Assembly: GCA_016213625.1 (NCBI GenBank)
Contig: JACQZZ010000048.1
Span: forward strand, 1-64,000
Length of the DNA: 64,000 nucleotides
Direction of reading: 5' to 3'
DNA from: Actinomycetota bacterium
GTDB taxonomy: Bacteria; Actinomycetota; Acidimicrobiia; Acidimicrobiales; Ilumatobacteraceae
The notes under the pieces are model-generated. The model had not been told where the DNA came from. It saw only the letters and a list, made by a program, of their open reading frames with translations, and did no database searches. Each line of letters starts with the position of its first letter. The first letter of the stretch is position 1. The position numbers and the translations under genes were made by a program. Positions 42,601-52,003 of the stretch are shown one piece after another.

Positions 42601-44180
42601 CATCCACCGCTGGCCCCGCACCAACGCTCGCGACCTTCGACCTCCGGGTGGCCGAGCTGGCCGAGCGGTACCTGCCGCTCGCAGTGAGCATCCTCCAGGA
42701 AGCCATTCGCATTCCTGCCGACGAGGTGGACCGACCCGCCGAGGACGGCGGTGATCCGCGCTCGGGCCTGTCGAACCACGAACGAGCCCGGCTCACCTTC
42801 CTGCGCGACACCATCATCGACGTGCAGGCGGTGCGACACGCCGACGATGTCTGGTTCGACGACTTCGGGAACCTCGTGTGGGTGGCTCGCGATCCGTTCG
42901 ACGGCGTGGCACCGGAGCACCAGCGGGTGATCTACTTCGACGGCCACTCCGACACGGTGCAGGCACTGCGCGAGCAGTGGCACGCGAAGCTCGGCGGTGC
43001 GGTGGACCCGTACGACGGGTTGTTGCACCCTGATGCGCTCGATGGCGCGGCGCTGCGACGCGAGCTCGGGTGGGTGCCACCCGAGTCCGAGTGGGAGCAC
43101 CTGATCTTCGGGCGCGGTTCGGCCGATCAGCTGGCCGGCGTGGTCGCGGAGATCATCGCCACGAAGATCCTGCTCGAACTCGTCGACGAAGGGGCGCTGC
43201 ACGGATGCACGGTGCGCGCCTACGCCACCGCTGCCGAGGAGGACAACGACGGTGGCGGACCACGCCATGTGATCGCCCAGATCCTTCCGGGGGCCGGACC
43301 CGAGCTCGTGCCCGACGTGGTGGTGCTCACCGAGGGAACGGGCGACGCGGTGAAGGGCGCGCTCGGCATCTACCGAGGCCAACGAGGCCGCATGCAGATC
43401 GAGGTCACCGTGGTGGGCCGGTCGTGCCACGGATCGATGCCGTTCGAGGGCCTCAACCCGCTCGAGCACGGCGCGGCCATCATCGCCGAGGCCGCGCGAC
43501 GCCACGTCGACGGCGAAGGATTCGCGACTCACCCGTTTATCGGACGAGGCACGCGCACGGCATCGTGGGCCGACCTACAGACGCCCAGCGACTGTGCCGT
43601 CCCCGATCGCTTCACGTTCCGGTTCGACCGCCGACTCACTGTCGGTGAGACCCCGGAGGCGGCCGTGGCCGACGTCGACAGCCTCGACGCGGTGGCCGTT
43701 GCGAGAGCGGCGGGTCTCACCGTCACCGTCGACGTCCCCCGCTATCGGGAGCGCACGTGGCGGGGCCATCAGGTCGACAACGCGCAGATCTATCCGGGCT
43801 GGATCACGCCCGACGATCACCCGGCCGTCCAGGCCGCGGTCGCTGCCTATCGAGCGGTGGTGTCGCCGCATGTCGAGGAACCCGAGGGCGGTGCACGCGG
43901 CGCGACGTTGCGACGAGAACCGCGCGTCGACAAGTGGATCTTCTCCACCGACGGTGTCGGCTTCCCCGTCCCCCTCGACGACACCACCATCGCGGTCGGA
44001 CCCGACAAGCGATGGGTGGTCTCGGGCACGGTTCGTCACCCCGCGATGTTCGGCATCGGCGCAGGCGTCGAACAGAACACGCACCGCATCGGCGAGTTCG
44101 TCGACAGTCGCGAACTGCGTCACGCCATCGCAGTGCTCGCCCGCTTCCCTCGCGCCTACGCCGACCTCACCGGCGGCTGA
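42597..44180 (+). CDS. ygeY: M20-family hydrolase, YgeY-like
   Basis: 527 aa. Zinc-dependent amidohydrolase/peptidase fold. Metal-site residues are His in YFDGHSDTVQ, Asp in GRGSADQLAG, and Glu-Glu in TAAEEDNDGGG. Longer than the roughly 400-residue YgeY, with extra segments around 140-160 and in the dimerisation part. In E. coli ygeY lies with ygeW and yqeA, as here, and the genes belong to a purine/amino acid catabolism group. GTG start overlapping the ygeW stop. The exact substrate is unknown. Confidence 0.83.
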   Translation: MTSTAGPAPTLATFDLRVAELAERYLPLAVSILQEAIRIPADEVDRPAEDGGDPRSGLSNHERARLTFLRDTIIDVQAVRHADDVWFDDFGNLVWVARDPFDGVAPEHQRVIYFDGHSDTVQALREQWHAKLGGAVDPYDGLLHPDALDGAALRRELGWVPPESEWEHLIFGRGSADQLAGVVAEIIATKILLELVDEGALHGCTVRAYATAAEEDNDGGGPRHVIAQILPGAGPELVPDVVVLTEGTGDAVKGALGIYRGQRGRMQIEVTVVGRSCHGSMPFEGLNPLEHGAAIIAEAARRHVDGEGFATHPFIGRGTRTASWADLQTPSDCAVPDRFTFRFDRRLTVGETPEAAVADVDSLDAVAVARAAGLTVTVDVPRYRERTWRGHQVDNAQIYPGWITPDDHPAVQAAVAAYRAVVSPHVEEPEGGARGATLRREPRVDKWIFSTDGVGFPVPLDDTTIAVGPDKRWVVSGTVRHPAMFGIGAGVEQNTHRIGEFVDSRELRHAIAVLARFPRAYADLTGG

Positions 44181-44189
44181 GGTGACGCC

Positions 44190-45104
44190 GTGAGGATCGT
44201 CGTCGCGCTCGGAGGCAACGCGCTGTTGCACCGCGGAGAACGACCCGACGCGGAACCTCAACGCCGCAACGTGTTGCACGCGGCCGAAGCACTGGTGTCA
44301 CTCGCCGGCGAACACGAGCTGATCGTCACTCACGGCAACGGGCCCCAGGTGGGCGTGCTGGCGATGGAATCGGCTGCCGATCCGATGCTCAGCCGCCCCT
44401 TCCCCCTCGACCCGCTGGGCGCCGAGACCCATGGTCTCATCGGCTACTGGTTGATGCAGAGCCTGCACAACGTGCTGCCACACCGTCGGGTCGTCGCACT
44501 CCTCACCCAATGCGTGGTCGACTGCGCCGATCCGGCATTCACCCATCCGACCAAGTTCGTCGGACCCACCTACGACGAAGCCGCGGCCAGGGCGCTGGCC
44601 ACCGAGCGGAACTGGGTGGTCGCGCCCGACGGTGACGCGTGGCGACGCGTGGTCGCATCGCCCGAACCACTCGAGGTGGTGGAGGAGTCGGTCATCCGCA
44701 CGCTCACCGACAACGGCGTGCTGGTGGTGTGTGCCGGCGGGGGTGGAGTCCCGGTGTTGCGCCACGCCGACGGCACGTTGGAGGGCGTCGAAGCCGTGAT
44801 CGACAAGGACCTCACCGCAGCACTCCTGGCCGAGCGGTTGGGAGCCGATGCGCTCTTGTTGCTCACCGATGTGTCCGCGGTGGAGACGAACTACGGCCAC
44901 GCCGACTCGTCGCCCATCGCCGTCGCCACGGCGGAAGAGCTCCGATCGTTCGGCTTCGCCACCGGTTCCATGGGACCGAAGGTGGAAGCTGCGTGCCGCT
45001 TCGCCGACCGCACGGGCGGGGTGGCGGCGATCGGCTCGCTCACCGATGCCGCCGCGGTGCTGGCCGGAGCGGCCGGCACCCGCGTCATCGCATCGCGAGG
45101 ATGA
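44190..45104 (+). CDS. Carbamate kinase
   Basis: 304 aa, amino acid kinase fold; converts carbamoyl phosphate and ADP to ATP, carbamate then giving CO2 and ammonia. N-terminal VVALGGNALLHRGER and VTHGNGPQVGVLA, GAETHGLIGYWL, and CAGGGGVPV with DKDLTAALLAERLGADALLLLTDV are typical of ArcC/YqeA. Third gene of the ygeW-ygeY operon (9 nt after it), so the route would yield ATP from a carbamoylated compound. The end overlaps the convergent decarboxylase gene by 20 bp. Confidence 0.93.
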   Translation: MRIVVALGGNALLHRGERPDAEPQRRNVLHAAEALVSLAGEHELIVTHGNGPQVGVLAMESAADPMLSRPFPLDPLGAETHGLIGYWLMQSLHNVLPHRRVVALLTQCVVDCADPAFTHPTKFVGPTYDEAAARALATERNWVVAPDGDAWRRVVASPEPLEVVEESVIRTLTDNGVLVVCAGGGGVPVLRHADGTLEGVEAVIDKDLTAALLAERLGADALLLLTDVSAVETNYGHADSSPIAVATAEELRSFGFATGSMGPKVEAACRFADRTGGVAAIGSLTDAAAVLAGAAGTRVIASRG

Positions 45105-46452
45105 TCGCGTCGATGTCGTCGACCGTGGTGGTGGGGTTGACGAAGCAGAACCGGAACATGGTCTCGCCCGCGTAGACCGTCGGCACCACCAGTGCCAGCC
45201 CTTCGTCGAGCGCCCGATCGCTCCAGGCCTGGTACTGGCCGGCGTCCCACCCACGACGGCGGAACAACACGACCGAGAGTTCCGGCTCCATCACCAACTC
45301 GAGGTGATCCGTGGCCTCCACGCGACGGGCGGCTGCAGCGGCGAGCTCGATGCCACGGGTGACCGCCGCGTCGTATGCCGCGGACCCATGCGCGGTGAGC
45401 GAGAACCACAGGGGCAGGCCCCGCACTCGACGAGTCATGTGGATGCCGAGATCGCTGGGGTTCAACGACGCGGTGGGATTCAAGGTCTCCAGGTATCCCG
45501 CGTGCTGGGCGAGCGCCGCACGTGCGAGGCCAGGTTCGCGGTAGAGCAGCGCCGCACAGTCGAACGGCGCGAACAACCACTTGTGCGGGTCGACGACGAA
45601 CGAGTCGGCGCGTTCGATGCCGGCGAACAGTGGTCGAGCCCGCGACGATGCCATGGCGGCGCCGCCGTACGCGCAGTCGACGTGCATCCACAGTCCGCGT
45701 TCGGCACACACCTCTGCCACACCGGCGAGATCGTCGACCACTCCCGTGTTGGTGGCGCCACCGGTGGCCACCACCGCGAACACCTCGTGCTCGGTGTGAT
45801 CGAGCACCTCGCGGAGGTGTTCACCCGTGAGCCGGCCACGGGCGTCGGGCGGCACTGCGACGAGCGGCACGTCGATGACCATCGCCGCCAACTGCACCGA
45901 CGAATGGGAACTGGGTCCCGCCACCACGGCCGCGGTGCGGGTGGTGTCGTGGCGTCGGCGCCAGGTCTGACGGGCGACGGTGAGGGCGGTGAGGTTGCCG
46001 GCGGTGCCACCGCTGAGGAACACGCCCTCCGCGCCGGCCGGGAACCCGGCGAGGTCGGCGATCCACCGGAGCGTCTGCATCTCCGCGTAGATGGCGCCGG
46101 CGCCCTCCAGCCACCAGTCGCCGTAGATGTTCGCGGCCGACACCACGAGGTCGAAGAACGTGGCGGCCTCGGTGGGTGCGGTGGGGACGAAGGCGAGGTA
46201 GCGCGGGTGGTCGCTGGAGATGCACGCCGGAGCGAGCACGTCGTTGAACAGTGCCAACGCGGCGGCGGGACCGATGCCCTGTTCGGTGATCATCGTCCCC
46301 GTCGCCGCCGCCAGATCCTCCAGCGGACGCGGGCCGTCGAGTGGAGGCGGCGCCTGGCGCAGACGATCCACGACGTAGTCGAAGATGAGGCGTGCGAGCC
46401 GTTCGTTGTCGGCGTGGAATCCGTGCATCGACGACGTGTGCATGGCCGTCAT
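45085..46452 (-). CDS. PLP-dependent group II decarboxylase
   Basis: 455 aa, type I fold, aromatic-L-amino-acid / diaminobutyrate decarboxylase family. PLP Lys is in SFVVDPHKWLFAPFD. FLSGGTAGNLTALTVAR and MHVDCAYGGAAMAS are present. ATG 46452 is chosen; the stop of the GTPase gene is only 4 nt away, so both are on one transcript. The substrate could be an aromatic or diamino acid; a connection to the carbamoyl operon is possible because the genes converge, but unproven. Confidence 0.88.
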   Translation of the reverse strand: MTAMHTSSMHGFHADNERLARLIFDYVVDRLRQAPPPLDGPRPLEDLAAATGTMITEQGIGPAAALALFNDVLAPACISSDHPRYLAFVPTAPTEAATFFDLVVSAANIYGDWWLEGAGAIYAEMQTLRWIADLAGFPAGAEGVFLSGGTAGNLTALTVARQTWRRRHDTTRTAAVVAGPSSHSSVQLAAMVIDVPLVAVPPDARGRLTGEHLREVLDHTEHEVFAVVATGGATNTGVVDDLAGVAEVCAERGLWMHVDCAYGGAAMASSRARPLFAGIERADSFVVDPHKWLFAPFDCAALLYREPGLARAALAQHAGYLETLNPTASLNPSDLGIHMTRRVRGLPLWFSLTAHGSAAYDAAVTRGIELAAAAARRVEATDHLELVMEPELSVVLFRRRGWDAGQYQAWSDRALDEGLALVVPTVYAGETMFRFCFVNPTTTVDDIDAIILAMR

Positions 46453-46456
46453 CAGA

Positions 46457-47791
46457 TCACGCCGACCACCGGACGATCCACGGTTCGAGCAACGCTGCCA
46501 GCTGCGCCTTGGTGCCCTCGTCGAGGTCGTAGGCGACGTGCCGGATCGGACGGTCGGGCGCACCGGCCACCTGCAGCGCTGCCGTGAGGTCGATGGGGGT
46601 GCCCGACACCACCACGTCGCACGGTGTGGCCGCGATGGTGGCAGCGAGTTCACGCAGCTGTTCGTCGCCATAGCCCATGGCCGGCAACACGGCGCCGATG
46701 TGCGGGTACTTCTCGTACACGCCACGCAAGGATCCCACTGCGTAGGGACGTGGGTCCACCAACTCTGCGGCCCCGTGCGCTCGCGCGGCCACGGTGCCGG
46801 CGCCGAAGGGCATGCCACCGTGGGTGATGGTGGGGCCGTCCTCCACCACCAGCACCCGCATGCCCTCGATGGAGGGACCGGCCTCCAGCGTGGCGGGGCT
46901 CTTCGCCAACAGCAGCGTCGCGTCGGGGTTCAGACCCTGCAGTCCCGCGACCGCCTTCGCCACGTCGAGCTCGGCCGCGGAGTCCACCTTGTTCACCGCG
47001 AGCACATCGGCGAGGTGCACGTTGGCCTCGCTCGGATGGTACGCGGTCTCATGCCCTGGCCGCAGGGCATCGGCGACCACGATCATCAGATCGGGCACGT
47101 AGAACGGCAGATCGTTGTTGCCGCCGTCCCACAGCACCACGTCGGCGTCCTCCTCCGCGAGCGCCAGGATGTCGCCGTAGTCGACGCCGGCGTACACGGT
47201 GACGCCCTCGCGCACCGGCAGCTCGTACTCCTCGCGCTCCTCGATGGTGGGATGACTGGCGTCGATCTCCTCGAGTGTGCGGAAGCGCTGCACCCGCATG
47301 TCGTGCAGGTTGCCGTAGGGCATCGGATGTCGCACCAGCGCGACCTTCAGGCCGCGCTCCTGCAGGATGCGCGCGACGGTACGACTCGTCTGGCTCTTGC
47401 CGCAGCCCGTGCGGGTGGCGCACACGGCCACCACCGGTTTCGTCGATGCCAACGCCGACGCCTTCATGCCCACGAGCCGGAAGTCGGGACCGGCGGCGAG
47501 CACCTTCTCGGCGAGGTGCATCAGGTCGGGGTAGGCGATGTCGGAGTAGGCGAACACCACTTCGTCCACCGCGTGGTCGCGGATCAGCGCGAGCAATTCG
47601 CTCTCAGGGACGATGGGGATGCCGTCGGGGTAGCCCGGCCCCGCCAGATCGGGCGGGTAGGTGCGGTGGTCGATGTTGGGGATCTGGGCGGCGGTGAACG
47701 CCACGACCTTCACATCGGTGTCGCCTCGGAAGACGACGTTGAATGTGTGGAAGTCGCGTCCGCCGGCGCCGACGATGACGACGTTCTTCAT
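46457..47791 (-). CDS. Predicted GTPase, cyclic 2,3-diphosphoglycerate synthetase-like
   Basis: 444 aa. A Rossmann-like N-terminus (VVIVGAGGRDFHTFNVVF) is followed by a P-loop CATRTGCGKSQTSRTVA at about 137 and a LAVNKVDSA G4-like motif. The family is annotated as GTPases or cyclic 2,3-diphosphoglycerate synthetases; the latter is known from hyperthermophilic archaea, so a bacterial role is unsettled. GGAGG precedes ATG 47791. It is the first gene of an operon with the PLP decarboxylase. Confidence 0.8.
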   Translation of the reverse strand: MKNVVIVGAGGRDFHTFNVVFRGDTDVKVVAFTAAQIPNIDHRTYPPDLAGPGYPDGIPIVPESELLALIRDHAVDEVVFAYSDIAYPDLMHLAEKVLAAGPDFRLVGMKASALASTKPVVAVCATRTGCGKSQTSRTVARILQERGLKVALVRHPMPYGNLHDMRVQRFRTLEEIDASHPTIEEREEYELPVREGVTVYAGVDYGDILALAEEDADVVLWDGGNNDLPFYVPDLMIVVADALRPGHETAYHPSEANVHLADVLAVNKVDSAAELDVAKAVAGLQGLNPDATLLLAKSPATLEAGPSIEGMRVLVVEDGPTITHGGMPFGAGTVAARAHGAAELVDPRPYAVGSLRGVYEKYPHIGAVLPAMGYGDEQLRELAATIAATPCDVVVSGTPIDLTAALQVAGAPDRPIRHVAYDLDEGTKAQLAALLEPWIVRWSA

Positions 47792-47836
47792 GCCTCCAAT
47801 GTCGCACCGCGTCGACGGAGCCGACAGGGCAGAAGG

Positions 47837-49039
47837 TCAGGACCGGTCGGGCACCTGTTCGACGACGAGCGGACGCGTCACCCCAGCGAGCAGCAGACCC
47901 ACCACCAACATGCCGCCGGTGACCGTGAGGGCACGCAGCACGCCGGTGTGGTTGCCGATCAGACCGACCAGCGCCGGACCGGCGAGGAACGCCACGTAGC
48001 CGATGGTGGCGACCACGCTGACGCGGCCGGCGGCGTGACGCTCGTCGTCGGCAGCAGCGCTCATGCCCACCGGGAAGCCCAGCGCCACACCCACGCCCCA
48101 CAGCACGGTGCCCACCATCGCCGTGGCGAGCGAGGGCCCGAACACGACGATCGCGAGGCCGACCAGCGAACAGGCTGCACCGGCTCGGAGCACCAGCACG
48201 CGGCCGTGGCGATCGAGCAGGCCGGGGCCGAACCAACGACCGAGCGTCATCGACGCGACGAACAGCACGTAGGCCAGGCCGCCGAGCGTGTCGCTGGCGC
48301 CGTAGCCGTCGATCGCCGCGACCCCGAGCCAGTCGTTGCCCGTGCCCTCGGTGAACGCCATCGTCAGCACGAACAGTCCGATGAGCAGTGTGCGCGGTTC
48401 CTTCCAGGCGGCGAACGGGCTGTGCGCGGTCTCGTCGCCCGCCTGCTCCTGACCGGTGGACGGCAGGAACGATCGGGTGCCCCATGGCACTGCGGTCGCG
48501 ACGACGGCCATCACCACCAGCAAGTGGATGGTCACCGAGACGTCGAGCGCGTTCATCCCGGCACCGACCAGGGCACCGGCGACGGTGCCCACGCTGAACG
48601 CGGCGTGGAAGCGCGACATGACGGAACGACCCAGCCGCTGCTCGACGGCCGCGGCCTCGACGTTCATCGCGACGTCCCACGTGCCCGTGCCGAAGCCGGC
48701 CGCGATCAGACCGATCGCGACCATCGGGGCCCCGACCATCACGCCGATGGCAGCGATGGAGATGCCGGTGGCGAACACCATCGACAGGAGGAAGACCGCC
48801 CGGCCGGCGCCCAGTCGATGCACGATCAGCCCGGCGAGCGGCAGCGCGATGAGCGAGCCGATCGCCAGCATCAGCAACAACACGCCGAGTGCGGCCGGCG
48901 TGAGCTCGAGTTCGTCCCTGACCTGCGGGATACGCGACAACCAACTGGACACACCGGCGCCTGCGCCGATGAAGGCGATGTACACACCCCGCGTGGCAGC
49001 GCGGAGTTCAGGGGCGACGATCGGAGCCTCGGGGGTCAC
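47837..49039 (-). CDS. MFS transporter
   Basis: 400 aa with about twelve membrane segments. PLAGLIVHRLGAGRAVFLL resembles motif A between segments 2 and 3. TACCCT (49047-49052) lies 7 nt before GTG 49039, which suggests a leaderless mRNA and supports this start. Substrate unknown. Confidence 0.85.
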   Translation of the reverse strand: MTPEAPIVAPELRAATRGVYIAFIGAGAGVSSWLSRIPQVRDELELTPAALGVLLLMLAIGSLIALPLAGLIVHRLGAGRAVFLLSMVFATGISIAAIGVMVGAPMVAIGLIAAGFGTGTWDVAMNVEAAAVEQRLGRSVMSRFHAAFSVGTVAGALVGAGMNALDVSVTIHLLVVMAVVATAVPWGTRSFLPSTGQEQAGDETAHSPFAAWKEPRTLLIGLFVLTMAFTEGTGNDWLGVAAIDGYGASDTLGGLAYVLFVASMTLGRWFGPGLLDRHGRVLVLRAGAACSLVGLAIVVFGPSLATAMVGTVLWGVGVALGFPVGMSAAADDERHAAGRVSVVATIGYVAFLAGPALVGLIGNHTGVLRALTVTGGMLVVGLLLAGVTRPLVVEQVPDRS

Positions 49040-49046
49040 CCGTCAG

Positions 49047-49052
49047 AGGGTA
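49047..49052 (-). promoter_or_regulatory. Predicted -10 element of the second MFS gene
   Basis: TACCCT on the minus strand, 7 nt before GTG 49039, no Shine-Dalgarno. Confidence 0.45.
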
Positions 49053-49068
49053 GATGGTTCCCTCGCGC

Positions 49069-51120
49069 TCAGCGGTAGTAGTAGCAGCCGTACTGGTCGG
49101 GGGTTCCCCACGCGGTGGAGTCGCGGGCGACCAGGGTTGCGAGGTCGGAGAACTTCACCTGATCGAGTCCGATGGTCACGAGTTCGTCGCCGATCACCAT
49201 CGACCGCTGCAGCGGGTTCCAGCACCCGCTGTTCTCTCGCTGCTCGTGCTGCACGGTGCCCCGAAGCGTGATCTCGGTGCCCTCCAGTTGGGCGACCACC
49301 ACACCGCCGGCCGGGCTGGTGATGGAGTTGCTGGCACAGTCGACGGCGAATCCGCACGGCCCCCAGAACGGGGAGACCGGGATCACGATGGTGCCGTCCT
49401 CGGGCCAGTACAGGAACGCCTTGTGGTCCCACTCCGCGTCGCTGTGACCACCGATGGGCAGCACCGACAGTTGCTTCGGTGCGGACGGATCGCTCACGTC
49501 GAACAGCGAGAGTTGGGTCCCGGTGGTCTGACCGGTGTCGGTGGCCGACTGACCCACGCCGAGCAGCAGACCCTCACCCACCGGGTGGAGGTACGCGGAG
49601 TAGCCGGGGATCTTCAGTTCGCCGGTCACGACCGGCGCGGTGGGGTCCGTCAGGTTCACCACGTACAGCGGGTCGGTCTGGCGGAAGGTCACCACGTATG
49701 CCTGGGAGCCGAGGAACCGCACGGCCTGGATCTGCTCGCCGAGACCGAGTCCGCCGACCGAGCCGATGGTCACCAGGTCGGTGCCTTCCGGCCGCAGCAC
49801 CTTCACGAACGACTCGCTGGCATTGATGCCACCGGTGTTCGACCAGTCGTCGACCGTGGTGGCGACCCGCAGGTCGCCGCCGAGCTCGCTCATCGCGAAC
49901 TGGTTGAGCAGCCGCCCTTCCACCTCGCCGGAGGCCACGTAGTTGGCCGAACCGTCGGCGCCCAACGCGAACTCGTGGATCAACGTGGGGGGTGGGCCGT
50001 CGTTCGCCGTGGTGCCGGACCGCTCGCCGAAGTACCAGTCCCACGGCATGGTCGCGACGTAGATGTTGGAGGTGCTCGCGTAGACGGTCTCACCCGACGA
50101 CACCACGCCGGCCGCTCCCAGCGGCACGCCGTCGCCACGCAGGTCGATGGAGGCGATCCATGAGATGCCCAGACCGCTGAACTCGTTCGGCGCGGCGACG
50201 CTCGAGCAGTCGAGCGAGGCCGTCATCTCGTCGAAGGATCCGTCACCCATCTCGTCGAACATGCGCGGCATCCACTGGTCGATCGTCGACTCGCGGATCA
50301 CCCGCTCGTTCTCCGCCTGAGCGCTGTCCTCGTTCATCCCGAACCGGTCGGGGGTCACGAACGGAAGCCGATTCGCGATCGCGGCGGTCAGCACCAGGCG
50401 AGCCATGCCGTCGATGGACCGGCTGGCCACCAACTGACCCTCCAGATGGCTGCGGTGCAGCAGCGTCGCGTCGCTCACGTCGCCGACGTCGAACAACGAC
50501 ACGATCGTGTCCTGGTAGCTGGTGTACTGCTGGGTGATCACGAGCAACCGCGTGCCGTCGAGCAGCAGTTGATGATTGCCCTGCTGCACGTCCAGCGTGT
50601 TGACCACCGTCGCCGAGTCCACTGCGACGATGCGCACGCCATCGGCCCCGGCGATGTACAGGTGCGTGCCGTCGGTCTCGACGACGTCGCCCTCGTCGAC
50701 GCCCACTTCCTGGGTGTTGGTCCCCGAGTAGTCGGGCGGGGCGGCGACGCCGGCAGCCGTGGTCTCCGTGGCGGCGCTTGCGCGCCCGCCCGAGCTGTCC
50801 TCCATCGCGAACATCGGCCCACCCCATGGGCCGTAGTAGCCGCCACCCAATCCCCAGGGGCCGACGCGTGCGAGCGATTCATCGCGCAGGTAGCCCAGCA
50901 GTGCCGGGCAGTCGTCGAAGAAGCGGAGCCGGCTGGAGCCGAAGCCGCCGGTGCGCGGCAACGAGTGCGCACGGGTGGTGCTGGTCTCCTTGTCGTTCGG
51001 GACGCTCGAACGCGACGTGGTCTCGTTCGAGCGAGTGGTGACGGTGGCCGTTCCCCGGTCGGCACTGCATCCGGCGAGCGCCACCACCGACGCGAGGGCA
51101 ATGGTGAGAGTGCGCTTCAT
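49069..51120 (-). CDS. Beta-propeller domain lipoprotein
   Basis: 683 aa. Lipobox VALAGC-SAD at about 13-18 marks a lipid-anchored outer-face protein. A Ser/Thr linker follows, then a large beta-propeller domain (about 110-680) with repeated strands such as LYIAGADGVRIVAVDS and TQLSLFDVSDPSAPKQL, like the C-terminal beta-propeller family (PF09826). Putative Ca- or copper-type sites are not recognisable. It begins at ATG 51120 with the twin palindrome 44-75 bp upstream, so it may share a regulator with the serS/ABC region. Confidence 0.85.
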   Translation of the reverse strand: MKRTLTIALASVVALAGCSADRGTATVTTRSNETTSRSSVPNDKETSTTRAHSLPRTGGFGSSRLRFFDDCPALLGYLRDESLARVGPWGLGGGYYGPWGGPMFAMEDSSGGRASAATETTAAGVAAPPDYSGTNTQEVGVDEGDVVETDGTHLYIAGADGVRIVAVDSATVVNTLDVQQGNHQLLLDGTRLLVITQQYTSYQDTIVSLFDVGDVSDATLLHRSHLEGQLVASRSIDGMARLVLTAAIANRLPFVTPDRFGMNEDSAQAENERVIRESTIDQWMPRMFDEMGDGSFDEMTASLDCSSVAAPNEFSGLGISWIASIDLRGDGVPLGAAGVVSSGETVYASTSNIYVATMPWDWYFGERSGTTANDGPPPTLIHEFALGADGSANYVASGEVEGRLLNQFAMSELGGDLRVATTVDDWSNTGGINASESFVKVLRPEGTDLVTIGSVGGLGLGEQIQAVRFLGSQAYVVTFRQTDPLYVVNLTDPTAPVVTGELKIPGYSAYLHPVGEGLLLGVGQSATDTGQTTGTQLSLFDVSDPSAPKQLSVLPIGGHSDAEWDHKAFLYWPEDGTIVIPVSPFWGPCGFAVDCASNSITSPAGGVVVAQLEGTEITLRGTVQHEQRENSGCWNPLQRSMVIGDELVTIGLDQVKFSDLATLVARDSTAWGTPDQYGCYYYR

Positions 51121-51163
51121 GCACGTCGGACGCCGCTCCCCCCGCTCCGGTTCCCACCCACGC

Positions 51164-51195
51164 GAACTTAAGTTCGCGCGTTGGAACTTAAGTTC
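51164..51195. promoter_or_regulatory. Second twin palindromic operator, upstream of beta-propeller gene
   Basis: GAACTTAAGTTC occurs at 51164-51175 and again at 51184-51195, centres 20 bp apart, just as at 1083-1114; both copies are flanked by CGC/GCG. The second copy contains the TAA stop of folP. The element is 44-75 bp upstream of the beta-propeller ATG. Confidence 0.6.
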
Positions 51196-52003
51196 GCGTG
51201 ATGGCGTGCCAGAGGCGAAGGGCTTGCACGTGCTCGGCGACGTCGTGGACCCGCACGATGCGTGCGCCGCGATCCACCGCGGCCAGCGCGGCGGCCACGC
51301 TGCCAGGGCCGCGCTCGGCGGGCGGCACGTCGCCGGCGAGCTCGCCGATGAACCGTTTGCGCGACACCCCGACGAGCACGGGGCACCCGAGATCGGCGTA
51401 CCGATGCAGCTGGTTCAGCAGCTCCAGGTTGTGAGCCGTGGTCTTGCCGAAGCCGATGCCGGGGTCGACCACGATGTCGTTGATGCCCGCCTCGCGGCAC
51501 TCGAGCACTCGGCGGACGAAGAACGCGCGCACCTCGGCCACGACGTCGTGGTAGTGGGCGTGCGCCTGCATGGTGCGGGGGTCGTCGGTGGGCATGTGGT
51601 TCACCACGGCGGCCACCGCCGCGGCGGCGGTGACGGCGCGCATCGCCGGGTCGCCGAACCCGGTGACGTCGTTCACGACCACAGCGCCGGCCGCAACGGC
51701 GTGTTCGGCGGTGACCGCGTTGCGCGTGTCGATGCTCACCTTCACCCCTGCGGCGGCCAGTTCCCGCACGACGGGGAGCACTCGGGCCATCTCCTCGTCG
51801 GCATTCACTGGGGCGGCGCCGGGGCGGGTGGATTCGCCGCCCACGTCGACGAGGTGTGCTCCCTGCGCGGCGAGCGTCAAGCCGTGCTGCACTGCCGCGT
51901 CCACGCGTTCGAATCGACCACCGTCGGAGAACGAGTCGGGGGTGACGTTGACGATGCCCATCACCACGGTCGGCTGCGCCGCATCACCGGTGTCCCAGAT
52001 CAT
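51188..52003 (-). CDS. folP: Dihydropteroate synthase
   Basis: 271 aa. Joins p-aminobenzoate to the pterin diphosphate in folate synthesis. Family motifs VMGIVNVTPDSFSDGGRF, VDVGGESTRPGA, SIDTRNAVTAEHA and GIGFGKTTAHNLELL are all present. ATG 52003 overlaps the preceding stop by 4 bp (ATGA), so folP follows pabB-pabC in one operon: both steps lead to dihydropteroate. Stop codon is TAA in the second unit of the twin palindrome. Confidence 0.96.
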   Translation of the reverse strand: MIWDTGDAAQPTVVMGIVNVTPDSFSDGGRFERVDAAVQHGLTLAAQGAHLVDVGGESTRPGAAPVNADEEMARVLPVVRELAAAGVKVSIDTRNAVTAEHAVAAGAVVVNDVTGFGDPAMRAVTAAAAVAAVVNHMPTDDPRTMQAHAHYHDVVAEVRAFFVRRVLECREAGINDIVVDPGIGFGKTTAHNLELLNQLHRYADLGCPVLVGVSRKRFIGELAGDVPPAERGPGSVAAALAAVDRGARIVRVHDVAEHVQALRLWHAITRT

